From Gemmatimonadota bacterium (GTDB lineage Bacteria; Gemmatimonadota; Gemmatimonadetes; Gemmatimonadales; Gemmatimonadaceae): a DNA stretch of 64,000 nucleotides. Under the pieces are notes generated by a model. That model did not search any database. It saw nothing but the letters and a program-made list of their open reading frames with translations, and was not told the origin of the DNA. Shown here one piece after another: positions 1 through 8,968 of the stretch (its first letter is position 1; each line of letters starts with the position of its first letter). A program made the translations under genes and the position numbers. The DNA lies in the NCBI GenBank assembly GCA_016719105.1, contig JADKAQ010000013.1, positions 62,001 to 126,000 of the forward strand, given 5' to 3'.

Positions 1-21
1 GGGGAGGGCAGGAATGAGACA

Positions 22-48
22 GGCCCCCAGCCGATGCGGCTGGGGGCC
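22..48 (-). terminator. Intrinsic terminator hairpin
   Basis: A perfect 12-bp inverted repeat (22-33 paired with 37-48) with a 3-nt loop lies about 20 nt past the stop of the minus-strand Asp/Arg-rich gene. It is GC-rich with no strong T tract, like the other terminators in this window. Confidence 0.7.
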
Positions 49-69
49 CTCAATCATGCCTGCCGGAGA

Positions 70-536
70 CTACCAGCGCGAGACGCGTCGCTCGCAGTAG
101 TCGCGAATCCGCCGGCGCTCGCGGATCGCCTCGCGACGCGTGTCCACGCGATCCCAGCGCGAGCGGCGCCACAAGTCGCGCTCGCAGTCGCGGAAGGCGT
201 CCCACTGGTAGCGGTTCCAGCGACGGCTGCGACGCTCGAAGTCACGCTGCTCGCGTTCGTACGCCTTCCAGTCGTCATCGCGCCCGTACCCCCACCCGAT
301 CCCCCGGTTGTCCCGGCGATCGTCGTAGCGATCCCGGTCGCGATCCCGATCACGATCCCGGTCGCGGTTCTTGTCACGGTTCCGGTCCCAATCCCAACGG
401 TCATTGCGCCCCCGCGTCGACGTCGCGTTCGCGCGACCGGACTTCCCCTTCGCTCGGCACTCGCTGGGCAGCGCTCACGCGAGGGGACACGGCCAGGACT
501 GAGGTGGCCATCAGGGCAAACAAGGCGATTCGCATG
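70..536 (-). pseudogene. Asp/Arg-rich exported protein, frameshifted
   Basis: The reading begins at ATG 536 with a clear Sec signal peptide (about 24 residues, ending in an SAAQ-like cleavage region). That frame stops after 44 codons, near 401. A different minus-strand frame continues without stops from about 490 to the TAG at 70-72. It encodes a repetitive stretch of alternating Asp-Arg (DRDRDRDRD) followed by a Trp/Arg/Glu-rich tail with two Cys residues. Removing one G from the GGGG run near 450 would join the signal peptide to this tail, giving roughly 155 residues. I read it as one periplasmic or exported highly charged protein split by a single-base insertion, either a real mutation or a sequence error. 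No function is recognised. A strong hairpin terminator follows it. Confidence 0.55.
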
Positions 537-954
537 GTCTCTCCCGCGTCGGGGTGTCGAAGCGTCAACCGGTGCCAGGTACGGCACGTCGCTCGCGCGA
601 CGCTCCAACCGTATCTAGGGCAGCATCGGTGCCACGCGCGAGAGCGGCGCCGTGAGCGCGTAAGTCGTTGCAGCGACTCGGCGTGCGAGATCTCGCGCAT
701 CCGACCGGCGCCTCCGGTGTCGCCGCTGGAGGACGAAACGCTGTCCTCCCGAGGCGTGCTTTGCGGAGAGCCGCGCCATCGCGGCGCGGTCGGTGGGCCG
801 ACGCGCGCTCGCAACGCGTGCCGTCGAAGGACCGTCCGGTCCTGTGGCGCGCACGGTGGCCGCCTCGCATTCTACGGCAGGCCCGATTCGAGGGATGACG
901 CCTGGCGCGGCGTCCATCGCGTCGGCGCGACTCCCGCGTCCCGGAGACCTAACG
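537..954. other. Intergenic region between divergent genes, no gene seen
   Basis: This 418-bp gap separates the minus-strand Asp/Arg-rich gene from the plus-strand cysteine synthase gene, so it should hold both promoters. Reading frames here overlap in several frames and give Arg/Ala-rich peptides without recognisable domains, so I call none. I see no convincing -10/-35 pair. Confidence 0.5.
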
Positions 955-2100
955 ATGGCGTCGACCGTTCCGAATCGCCCCGCCCCCAACGGGCCGCTCG
1001 ACGCCGTCTACGGTGATCGCCTTCGGTCGCTCGCGCTCCTCGTCGGCAACACACCGCTGCTCGCCCTCGACTTCAGCTTTGGCGGCGAGTCGCGCACGGT
1101 GTACGCCAAGCTCGAGTCGATGAACATGACGGGGAGCGTCAAGGATCGGATGGCGCTCCACATCCTGCGCAGCGCAGCGCAGCAGGGCGTGCTCGCGCCG
1201 GGAGCGCTCATCGTCGAGGCCACGAGCGGCAACACCGGGATCTCCTTCGCGGCGTTAGGGCGCGCGCTCGGCCACCGGGTGGCCATCTTCATGCCCGACT
1301 GGATGAGTAGCGAGCGCATCAACCTCATCCGCTCGTTCGGCGCGGACGTGCGCCTGGTCTCGCGAGCAGAGGGTGGCTTCCTGGGCTCGATCGCGCTGGC
1401 CGAGACGCATGCGGCCAGGACGCCCGGGGCGTTCCTGCCGCGCCAGTTCTCCAACGAAGCCAACTCCGCGGCCCACGAGCAGAGCACCGGCCCCGAGCTC
1501 TGGTGGCAACTCGCCCCGCTCGGCCTCGCCCCCGATGCGTTCGTCGCGGGGGTCGGCACCGGCGGGACGATCATGGGAACCGGGCGCTACCTGCGCGAGA
1601 ACGATCGCTCGATCGCCCTCTATCCGGTGGAGCCGGAGAACTCGCCGACCCTCACCACCGGCCACAAGGTCGGGCACCATCGCATCCAGGGGATCTCGGA
1701 CGAGTTCATCCCCCCCATCGTCGACCTCGACTACCTCGACGAGCCGATCGCCGTCGACGACGGCGACTCCATCATCATGGCGCAGAAGCTGGCGCGTGAC
1801 GTGGGGCTGGCCGTGGGGATCTCGTCAGGCGCCAACTTCCTCGCCAGCATCATCGCGCAGGAACGGCTGGGGCGCGACGCGGTCGTCGTCACCGTCTTCC
1901 CCGACAGCAACAAGAAGTACCTGTCGACCGACCTGATGCGCGACGAGCCGTCACGCCCCGAGTTCCTCTCGCGGCACGTGACGCTGCACGGATTCCGCGT
2001 GATGGCACGTGCGTGCGCGCTCTGCAATCACGCCGCCGAGTCGCTCATCGACCCGAACGAGTCCAGATCTTCTTCGTTGGAAGCGCCTCCCGATCGATGA
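955..2100 (+). CDS. Cysteine synthase family PLP enzyme
   Basis: Fold-type II PLP enzyme of 381 residues, of the O-acetylserine sulfhydrylase / cystathionine beta-synthase catalytic family. It probably forms cysteine from O-acetylserine (or O-phosphoserine) and sulfide in the cytoplasm. The PLP lysine lies in MTGSVKDRM, the substrate-binding loop is EATSGNTGI, the phosphate cradle is GVGTGGTIMGTG, and a late SSGAN motif contacts PLP. The ATG at 955 is chosen because homology begins soon after it and a GGAG lies 8-12 nt upstream; the frame is open further upstream but reads as non-coding. The C-terminus extends about 50 residues past the usual CysK end and contains a CALC pair. The last 56 nt overlap the convergent amidohydrolase gene. 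A diaminopropionate synthase or CBS-like activity cannot be excluded. Confidence 0.85.
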   Translation: MASTVPNRPAPNGPLDAVYGDRLRSLALLVGNTPLLALDFSFGGESRTVYAKLESMNMTGSVKDRMALHILRSAAQQGVLAPGALIVEATSGNTGISFAALGRALGHRVAIFMPDWMSSERINLIRSFGADVRLVSRAEGGFLGSIALAETHAARTPGAFLPRQFSNEANSAAHEQSTGPELWWQLAPLGLAPDAFVAGVGTGGTIMGTGRYLRENDRSIALYPVEPENSPTLTTGHKVGHHRIQGISDEFIPPIVDLDYLDEPIAVDDGDSIIMAQKLARDVGLAVGISSGANFLASIIAQERLGRDAVVVTVFPDSNKKYLSTDLMRDEPSRPEFLSRHVTLHGFRVMARACALCNHAAESLIDPNESRSSSLEAPPDR

Positions 2101-3580
2101 TCGTGCCGCGCGCCACGACAGTCTCGAGGCGCCGGATGTTGCGAATGTCGGCCAAGGGATCGGCGGTGAGCACCAGCAGGTCGGCCGACTTGCCGCGCTC
2201 GATCGTCCCGTAGTCGTCGAGCGCCTTGCTGGCCAGGGCGCCGTTGCGAGTGGACGCCACCAACGCCTGCAGCGGCGTCATCCCCAGTTCGACCAGCCCC
2301 TCGATGGCGGCCAGCGACCCGGTCCCCGGATCCTGCCACGCCGGCTTGGGCTCGCGGCGGAATTCCGGGGCGAGCCCGAGGTAGTTGTCGGTGGCGATCG
2401 TGGTGACGCACCCCGCCTTGATCAGCTTCTCGGCGTTGGCGCGCCGGATCGCCATCCCGCGATCGCCCTGGTCGCGCCGCTTTTCCGCCTCGGTGCGCGC
2501 GCGCGGCACCACCCCCTTGGCACGCGCCGAATCGACGCGTGCCTGACGAGTGGAATCGTCGCGGCGGAGCTTGGTGATGTACTCCGTCCACGGTGCCCCC
2601 GTCATCGTGTTGGAGAGCATGGCGCAGACCACCTTGCGCTCCACGAACTCGCGCACGATCTCGTCGGACATGGGGACATCCAGCACCTCGGGGTGCTGCA
2701 CCACGTCCACACCGGCCCGCAGCGAGATCAGGAGCCCTTCCGGGGTGGTGGAGTGCGTCTCCGCGACCAACCCTCGCGCGTGCACGGCGTCGACGATGAC
2801 GCGCTGCGATCGTTCGGAGAAGCCGATGAACACGGGGAAGCCGAAGTGCGACGTGCCGCCGAACTTGAGGAAGTCGACCCCCTTGTCGAGGTAGCGGTTG
2901 ATCGCCGCGCGCAGTGAATCGGGCTCCATGTTCACCAACTCCTCGCCCGCGCCCTCCGCGATCGCATCGTTCATCTGCTCCTGGAACAACGAGAGGTTCT
3001 CCGGGGGGCGCCCGGTGAACGAGAACGACCAGGGGCCACCCCATCCGACGATGTTGCCGGCGACGTACAGGCGCGGCCCGGGGACGTCGCCGCGCCGGAT
3101 GGCGTCGCGCGCCGCCACGAGCGGGGCGAGCATCCCGTACGAGTCGCGCACCGTCGTCACACCAACCTTCAGGTGGTTCTGCGCCGCCTCGATGGCGACG
3201 TCGGTGAAGCGATCCTGGTAGCGGGCGAAGTTCTCGAGCCCACTGTAGATGGAAGCGTGGATGTTCGCATCGACGAAGCCGGGGGTCATCCACTTGCCGG
3301 CGACGTCGATGACGCGGGCCCCGCGCGGGACCGCGGTCGTCGCCCGGCCACCGACCGCGGCGATGCGCGACCCGCTGACGACGACGACCGCGTCCGTGAG
3401 CGGAGGGGCACCCGTCCCATCGATCAGCGTGGCGCCGACGAAGGCGAGGAGCGTGTCGGGGCGCGCCGGACGCCCGGTCGCGCGCGACTGCGCGCCTAAC
3501 GTTCGCGAGGACGGAAGCAGGAGGGCGGCAAGCGCCAACACGAGGACGGCAACGCGCGAGCTCTGGCGGGCGGTTGGCAT
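2045..3580 (-). CDS. Exported amidohydrolase family protein
   Basis: A 511-residue amidohydrolase of the imidazolonepropionase/prolidase-like group with a Sec signal peptide (first ~30 residues), so it probably acts in the periplasm. The N-terminal beta sandwich ends in the MTPGFVD strand. Metal-site candidates in order are NIH (residues replacing the usual HxH), a lysine in FLKFGGTSH, His in AETHS, His in VVQHPE and Asp in ATDNY. The first His of the metal-binding HxH is an Asn here, which is unusual for the superfamily and could alter metal content. The start at ATG 3580 places the signal peptide correctly; the open frame extends 90 codons further without signal-like sequence. It is convergent with the cysteine synthase gene and divergent from the M28 gene. 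The substrate is unknown; related exported proteins act on peptides or cyclic amides. Confidence 0.85.
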   Translation of the reverse strand: MPTARQSSRVAVLVLALAALLLPSSRTLGAQSRATGRPARPDTLLAFVGATLIDGTGAPPLTDAVVVVSGSRIAAVGGRATTAVPRGARVIDVAGKWMTPGFVDANIHASIYSGLENFARYQDRFTDVAIEAAQNHLKVGVTTVRDSYGMLAPLVAARDAIRRGDVPGPRLYVAGNIVGWGGPWSFSFTGRPPENLSLFQEQMNDAIAEGAGEELVNMEPDSLRAAINRYLDKGVDFLKFGGTSHFGFPVFIGFSERSQRVIVDAVHARGLVAETHSTTPEGLLISLRAGVDVVQHPEVLDVPMSDEIVREFVERKVVCAMLSNTMTGAPWTEYITKLRRDDSTRQARVDSARAKGVVPRARTEAEKRRDQGDRGMAIRRANAEKLIKAGCVTTIATDNYLGLAPEFRREPKPAWQDPGTGSLAAIEGLVELGMTPLQALVASTRNGALASKALDDYGTIERGKSADLLVLTADPLADIRNIRRLETVVARGTIIDREALPTKKIWTRSGR

Positions 3581-3691
3581 GGTCGACCGGTTGAGGAAGC
3601 CGCCATATTGCCCTCGCGGAAAGCCGCGATCAACCCATGCCCTTGACAGTCCGAACGCGAGGGGGGCAATTGCACCGCAGCGTAATCCGGA

Positions 3692-5497
3692 GTGTCGCCG
3701 AGCGACCTCCCCTCTTCCGTCACCGTCTCCAGCCTCCCGTCCGGTCGCCCCGTGTCCCTCTCTCCCGAACAGTCCGCCGCCATCGCCGCCGTCTCCCTCG
3801 ACGAACCCTGGGCGCTCATCGAGCGATTCACGACGCTCAAGCGCGAGCATCCCGATGACGTCAACACCGCCGCCGGCGAGATCGTCGATCGCCTAACGCG
3901 GCTCGGCGTCCCGGTGGAGGTGCATCGCCCTTCGCTCTTCCTTTCCCTCCCGGGCAAGGCGAGCCTCACGGCAGGGGCGCAGGAGTTCCGCGCCAAGCCG
4001 ATGGCGATGTCGGTTCCGTACCCGGGGGGCATCACCGCCCCGCTGGCCTACGTCCCGGCGCGCTACGCGCGCAACGCCGACGAGATGTTCACCAAGGGCT
4101 TCGTGAGCGACGCCAACGTCGACCTCACGGGAAAGATCGTGCTCAGCGAAGGGTTCGGAATGCCGGGGAAGGTGTCGTACTTCCAAGAGCGCGGCGCGAT
4201 CGGGATGATCGCCGTGAACCCGGGACACAATCCGCACTGGGGAATCTGCACCACCGTCTGGGGAACCCCAGACCTGCGCGACCTGCCGCGCAAGCCGAAG
4301 ATGGCGGTCGTCGCGGTCAACAATCCGGACGGGCAGGCGCTCATCGAGATGGCCAAGGCCGGCGCCAGCGTCACGCTCACCAGCGAGGTCACCGAAGGGT
4401 GGTGGGAGTCGCCCATCCCCGTCGTCACGATCCCCGGGACCGAAGAACCCGAGGCGTTCGTCCTCCTGCACGGGCACTACGACTCGTGGGACTACGGCAT
4501 CGGCGACAACGCCGTCGGCGACGCCACCCTCCTCGAGATCGCCCGCGTCCTCTGGCACAACCGCGCCTCGCTCAAGCGCAGCGTGAAGATCGCGTGGTGG
4601 CCGGGGCACTCGACCGGTCGCTACGCCGGCAGCACCTGGTTTGCCGATGCGTTTGCCCTCGACCTCTACGAGCACTGCATCGCGCAGGTGAACTGCGACT
4701 CACCGGGGTGCCGCTGGGCCACCGAGTACAAGGACATCTCGTGGATGGACGAGACCGAGGCGTTCTGCCAGTCGGTCATCCGCGACATCACCGGCCAGGA
4801 CTCGCAGGGCGAGCGCCCGCACCAGGCGGGCGACTATTCCTTCAACAACATCGGGATCTCCTCCTTCTTCATGCTCCTCTCGACCATGAAGGACTCGCAC
4901 CGCGAGGAACTCGGCTACTATGCCGTCGGGGGGTGTGGCGCGAACATCGCCTGGCACACCGAGGAAGACCTGATCCACATCGCCGACCGCGAGATCCTGC
5001 TGAAGGACATCAAGATCTACCTCGCCTCGGTCATGGGGGTTGCGAATGCGACCATCGCTCCGTTCAACTTCCGCCGCACGTTGCGCACCTTCGGCGCGAC
5101 GCTCGACACGTACCAGGCGGCGGTGACGGGGGTCTACGACTTCGCCCGCGCGCGGGCCGCGATCGCCGACCTCGACGCCACGCTCGAGACGTTAGGCACG
5201 TTCGCCTGCAAGGCCGCCACCGGTCAGGCAGGCGATCCCGCGGTGCGCAAGATCAACCACGCCATCCGCCGGCTGGCGCGGCTCCTCGTCCCGGTCAACT
5301 ACACCCGCGGCCCCGCCTTCTTCCACGACCCCGCCGAGACGACCCCGGCGCTCCCCGACCTCGCGCCGGCGCTCGGCGCCCCGACGATGGCCCCCGGCGA
5401 GATCGGCTTCCTCCGCACGCACCTGCTACGTGGAGAGAATCGCCTGGTCGCCGCGCTGCGCGATGCGCGCCGCACGGTGGAAGGGGCAATGGCGTGA
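3692..5497 (+). CDS. M28-family peptidase-like protein
   Basis: A 601-residue protein of the zinc aminopeptidase (M28) superfamily with an inserted PA-like domain (roughly residues 100-240). Metal ligands seen are His-Asp in GHYDSWDYG, the bridging Asp in GDNAVGD, Asp in VNCDSPG and His in WHTEED. The position where classical M28 enzymes carry the catalytic Glu-Glu reads WWPGHSTGRYAGS, so the general base is not obvious. No signal peptide is visible from the GTG start at 3692; a second in-frame GTG at 3752 is a credible alternative. It is the first gene of a tightly packed operon. Its stop overlaps the GTG of the DppA-like lipoprotein by 4 nt, which suggests a role in processing imported peptides in the cytoplasm. 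Confidence 0.8.
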   Translation: MSPSDLPSSVTVSSLPSGRPVSLSPEQSAAIAAVSLDEPWALIERFTTLKREHPDDVNTAAGEIVDRLTRLGVPVEVHRPSLFLSLPGKASLTAGAQEFRAKPMAMSVPYPGGITAPLAYVPARYARNADEMFTKGFVSDANVDLTGKIVLSEGFGMPGKVSYFQERGAIGMIAVNPGHNPHWGICTTVWGTPDLRDLPRKPKMAVVAVNNPDGQALIEMAKAGASVTLTSEVTEGWWESPIPVVTIPGTEEPEAFVLLHGHYDSWDYGIGDNAVGDATLLEIARVLWHNRASLKRSVKIAWWPGHSTGRYAGSTWFADAFALDLYEHCIAQVNCDSPGCRWATEYKDISWMDETEAFCQSVIRDITGQDSQGERPHQAGDYSFNNIGISSFFMLLSTMKDSHREELGYYAVGGCGANIAWHTEEDLIHIADREILLKDIKIYLASVMGVANATIAPFNFRRTLRTFGATLDTYQAAVTGVYDFARARAAIADLDATLETLGTFACKAATGQAGDPAVRKINHAIRRLARLLVPVNYTRGPAFFHDPAETTPALPDLAPALGAPTMAPGEIGFLRTHLLRGENRLVAALRDARRTVEGAMA

Positions 5498-7119
5498 TCG
5501 CGCTCCGGCGCAGGTCCTTCGTGCTCCCTCGCCCCGGCGCCCGCGCGCTGTGGATCGTTGGGGCACTCCTTGTCGTCGCGGCCTGCGGCGGCGATCAGCG
5601 ACCGCAGCCCCAGGCGGGGAACAGCACCGACGCCGGCGGGACGCTGCGCATCCCGCTCATCAACGACCCGATCCTCGACCCGGTGGTGGCGCCGGACATC
5701 GGGTCGGTGATGGTCAACAAGGTCCTCTTCCCGGGCCTCGTTCGCCCGGACGAGGCGCTGCGCCCCATCCCCGACCTCGCGCTCAGCTGGACCACGAGCG
5801 ACGACGGACTCCGCACGACCTTCAAGCTCCGCCCCGGCGTCACCTGGCACGACGGCACGCCGTTCACCGCCGCCGACGTGAAGTTCACCTTCGACCAGAT
5901 CCTCGACCTCAAGTCGGGCTCTCGCCTGCGCTCCGACTTCGCGGCGGTTGACGGCGTCGACGTCGACGATTCGCTCACCGTCACCTTTCGCCTCAAGGCC
6001 CCGTTCGCCCCCTTCCTCACCCTGCTCGGCTACAACGCGGGCATCCTCCCCAAGCACCTGCTGCAGGGAGCGCCGCTCGCCGACGCCACCGACTTCAATC
6101 GGAAGCACCCGGTGGGGACGGGGCCGTTCATGGTGCAGGACGTGTCGCCCGGAGCCTCGATCACACTCGTGCGCAACCCGCGCTACTACGGGACGCCGCC
6201 GCGGCTCGATCGCATCGTCTTCAAGGTGGTGCCCGACGTCAACGCGCAGGTAGCCCAGCTGCGGGCGGGCGAACTCGACCTCATCACGATCGAACCGGCC
6301 AACCTGGCCAGCGTGCAGGGGGTCCCCGGCGTCGAGGTGCAGCAGGTGCCGGTGGTCCAGCACTACTACGTGGGGCTCAACGTGGCGCGCGCACACTTTC
6401 GCTCGCCCGCGGTGCGGCGTGCCCTGGCCATGGCGATCAACCGCGAGGCGATCATCAAGGGCGTGCTGCGCGGCTACGGCGACCCGGCCGTCGGGACGAT
6501 CCCCGTCGCCCTGCGCGACTTCGTGGCCGACTCACTCCTCCCCATCCCCTACAACCCCGACTCGGCACTCGCCATGCTTGCAGCTGCCGGGTGGCGACGC
6601 GGCGCCGACGGGGTGCTGCGCAATGCCGCGGGGGCCCCCTTCCGCTTCGAGTTGCTCCTGGACAAGGGGAACCCCACGCGCGAGCAGACCGCCCTCGCCA
6701 TCCAGCAGGACCTGCGCAAGCTCGGCGTCGATGCGTCGCTGCGCACCATGGAGTTTGCCGCGCTCGTGCGCGACCGCATCCTTCCCGGCAACTTCGACGC
6801 CGTCCTCACCTGGTGGACCACCCCGCCGGACCCCGACCAGTACGCCTTCTACCACACGGGGCAGGACAACAACAACGTGCACTGGTCCAACCCGGTGGCC
6901 GACTCGCTGCTCGCCCTCGGACGCGCCACGCGCGACCTCCCGCGGCGCCAGGCGATCTATCGCGCCTTCCAGGCGCTGGAACTGGAGGATCCGCCGGTGA
7001 TCGTCCTGTTCTTCCCGCGCGAGATCCAAGCCGTCTCGTCACGCCTGCAAGGGCTGCCGCTGCTCGGCATTCGCGACGCCTTGCGACACAGCGAGCGCTT
7101 CGCCATGCGCGCCCCGTAG
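5494..7119 (+). CDS. Peptide ABC transporter substrate-binding lipoprotein
   Basis: A 541-residue SBP_bac_5 (DppA/OppA-type) solute-binding lipoprotein. The N-terminus has three Arg, a hydrophobic stretch and a lipobox ending at Cys31 (VVAAC), so it is anchored in a membrane facing the periplasm. Family landmarks include the early GGTLRIPLINDP strand, WHDGTPFTAADVKFTFD, and YNPDSALAMLAAAGW near the C-terminal lobe. The GTG start at 5494 overlaps the M28 stop by 4 nt and fits the signal peptide. Permease genes follow after 9 nt. The likely ligand is an oligopeptide or dipeptide given the peptidase and amidase neighbours, but this family also binds nickel, heme and glycosides. Confidence 0.9.
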   Translation: MIALRRRSFVLPRPGARALWIVGALLVVAACGGDQRPQPQAGNSTDAGGTLRIPLINDPILDPVVAPDIGSVMVNKVLFPGLVRPDEALRPIPDLALSWTTSDDGLRTTFKLRPGVTWHDGTPFTAADVKFTFDQILDLKSGSRLRSDFAAVDGVDVDDSLTVTFRLKAPFAPFLTLLGYNAGILPKHLLQGAPLADATDFNRKHPVGTGPFMVQDVSPGASITLVRNPRYYGTPPRLDRIVFKVVPDVNAQVAQLRAGELDLITIEPANLASVQGVPGVEVQQVPVVQHYYVGLNVARAHFRSPAVRRALAMAINREAIIKGVLRGYGDPAVGTIPVALRDFVADSLLPIPYNPDSALAMLAAAGWRRGADGVLRNAAGAPFRFELLLDKGNPTREQTALAIQQDLRKLGVDASLRTMEFAALVRDRILPGNFDAVLTWWTTPPDPDQYAFYHTGQDNNNVHWSNPVADSLLALGRATRDLPRRQAIYRAFQALELEDPPVIVLFFPREIQAVSSRLQGLPLLGIRDALRHSERFAMRAP

Positions 7120-7128
7120 CCGCCGGCG

Positions 7129-8079
7129 ATGGCGGCGTTCGTCCTGCGCCGGCTCGGGCACGCGTTCCTCGTGCTCCTCCTGGTCGCCACGGTGACGTTC
7201 ACCATCGTCCACGCGGCCCCGGGCGGGCCCGCGCTGCTCGCCGATCCCAAACTGAGCATTGCCGAACGCGACGCCATCGCCCAGCGCCTGGGGGTCGATC
7301 GCCCCCTCCCCGTACAGTACGTGCGATGGCTCGGCGCCCTGGCGCGTGGCGACCTCGGGAACTCGTTCCTCTACGAGACGAGCACGGTCTCCACCATCGC
7401 CCAGCGCCTCCCCAATACGTTGCTCCTGGCGGGAGCGGCCCTGCTCGTCTCCCTCCTCGTCGCCATCCCGGTGGCCGCATGGTGCGCCGAGCGCCCCGGA
7501 GGGTGGCTCGATCGCCTGGCCGGCGCCGTGGCCCTCGGCGCCATCTCCATCCCCGTCTTCTGGCTGGGCATCGTCGCGATCCTCGTCTTCGCCGTGTACC
7601 TGCGCCTCCTCCCCGCCGGAGGAGTGGAAACCATCGGGGGCGACGGCTCGCTGCGCGACCGGCTGGCACACCTCATTCTGCCGACACTCGTCCTCGCCGC
7701 GGCCGGGACCGCCGAGCTGCTGCGCTACACCCGCAGCAGCGCGCGACGACAGTTCGCCCGCCCCTTCGTCCGCACCGCACGCGCCAAGGGGGTCGGCGAG
7801 CGCGCCGTGCGCTGGCGACACGCCATGCGCAACGCCCTCGTCCCCGTCGTGACGGTCATCGGGTTGCAGCTGCCGCGGCTCGTCGGCGGGGCGGCGATCA
7901 CCGAGACCGTCTTTGCGTGGCCCGGGATGGGGCGCCTCGGGATCGAGGCGGCACTCGCCCGCGATTACCCGCTGGTCATGGGGATCACGCTGCTCGTCTC
8001 CGGGGGCGTCCTCCTCGCCTCGTTCCTGGTCGACCTCGCGTACCTCGTGCTGGACCCGCGCATCCGCCTCGACGCATGA
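7129..8079 (+). CDS. ABC transporter permease, DppB type
   Basis: A 316-residue inner-membrane permease of the DppB/OppB family with about six predicted transmembrane segments, beginning with the typical LRRLGHAFLVLLLVAT first helix. The conserved cytoplasmic coupling loop is seen around ARPFVRTARAKGVGERAVRWRH (given in part: residues near 205-225), with the EAA-like Gly. It follows the binding-protein gene by 9 nt and overlaps the next permease gene by 4 nt (ATGA), so the two subunits are translationally coupled. Confidence 0.9.
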   Translation: MAAFVLRRLGHAFLVLLLVATVTFTIVHAAPGGPALLADPKLSIAERDAIAQRLGVDRPLPVQYVRWLGALARGDLGNSFLYETSTVSTIAQRLPNTLLLAGAALLVSLLVAIPVAAWCAERPGGWLDRLAGAVALGAISIPVFWLGIVAILVFAVYLRLLPAGGVETIGGDGSLRDRLAHLILPTLVLAAAGTAELLRYTRSSARRQFARPFVRTARAKGVGERAVRWRHAMRNALVPVVTVIGLQLPRLVGGAAITETVFAWPGMGRLGIEAALARDYPLVMGITLLVSGGVLLASFLVDLAYLVLDPRIRLDA

Positions 8080-8948
8080 GCGCCCCGCTCTCCCCGGCCT
8101 CCCCGGGCACTGCGGTCGCGCCGGCCGCTTCGCTTACGCCGCGCGCGCCATCACCGCGGAGGTTGCAGCTGTCGGTGGCCATCCTCGCCACTCTCGTCCT
8201 CGCGGCGGTCGCCGGCCCCATGCTCTACCGCGTCGATCCCGACGCCCTCGACTTCGCGCGCGCCGCCGCCCCCCCAGGCACCGGACACCCGTTCGGTACC
8301 GACGAGAGCGGGCGCGACGTGCTCGCCCGGCTGCTCGTGGGGGCGCGCGTCTCGCTGGCCGCGGGTGCCGCCGCCATGCTCCTCGCCGTCGCCCTCGGGA
8401 CGGCGGTGGGGGCCGTGGCCGCCCTCTCGCGGCCGCGCATCGACGCGCTGCTCATGCGCCTCACCGACGCCGCCCTGGCCATCCCCGCCATCTTCGTCGT
8501 CATCACCGTGCTCACCTTCCTCGGGCCCTCGGTCGTCACGCTCGTCGTCGCCATCGGCGCCACGTCGTGGATGGGGCTCGCACGACTGGTGCGCGGCGAA
8601 CTCCTGGCGCTCAAGCACCAGGACTTCGTGGAAGCCGCCGTTGCCCTGGGCGAACGCCCCGTCGCCCGCTTCGCGCGGCACCTGCTCCCGCACCTCTGGC
8701 CCACGATCCTCGTCAACGCCACGTTAGGCATGGGGAGCGCGCTCCTGACCGAATCGGCGCTCTCGTTCCTCGGGCTCGGCGTCCAGCCCCCGGCGGCCAG
8801 CTGGGGCAACATGCTCAGCGGGGCGCAGAGTTCGCTCTTCAGCGCCCCATGGCTCGCCGTCTTCCCCGGTGCCATGATCCTCCTCGCCGTCGCGACCATC
8901 AACATCCTGGGCGACGCGCTGCGCGACGCCCTCCACGCCGGCGACTAG
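8076..8948 (+). CDS. ABC transporter permease, DppC type
   Basis: A 290-residue DppC/OppC-family permease that pairs with the upstream DppB subunit. It has a Pro/Ala-rich cytoplasmic N-terminus (~28 residues), a first helix, then the family-typical HPFGTDESGRDVLARLL segment and a five-helix core. The coupling loop reads KHQDFVEAAVALGE, and the final GLGVQPPAASWGNML motif is characteristic. ATG 8076 overlaps the previous stop. No DppD/DppF ATPase gene follows; an amidase gene does, so the ATPases must be encoded elsewhere. Confidence 0.9.
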   Translation: MSAPLSPASPGTAVAPAASLTPRAPSPRRLQLSVAILATLVLAAVAGPMLYRVDPDALDFARAAAPPGTGHPFGTDESGRDVLARLLVGARVSLAAGAAAMLLAVALGTAVGAVAALSRPRIDALLMRLTDAALAIPAIFVVITVLTFLGPSVVTLVVAIGATSWMGLARLVRGELLALKHQDFVEAAVALGERPVARFARHLLPHLWPTILVNATLGMGSALLTESALSFLGLGVQPPAASWGNMLSGAQSSLFSAPWLAVFPGAMILLAVATINILGDALRDALHAGD

Positions 8949-8968
8949 CCGGAGCCGACCCGCCTCAG

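Noticed and set aside
504..1016. Plus-strand 170-codon gene overlapping the cysteine synthase start
   Set aside because: It overlaps a well-supported gene in another frame and shows no coding character.
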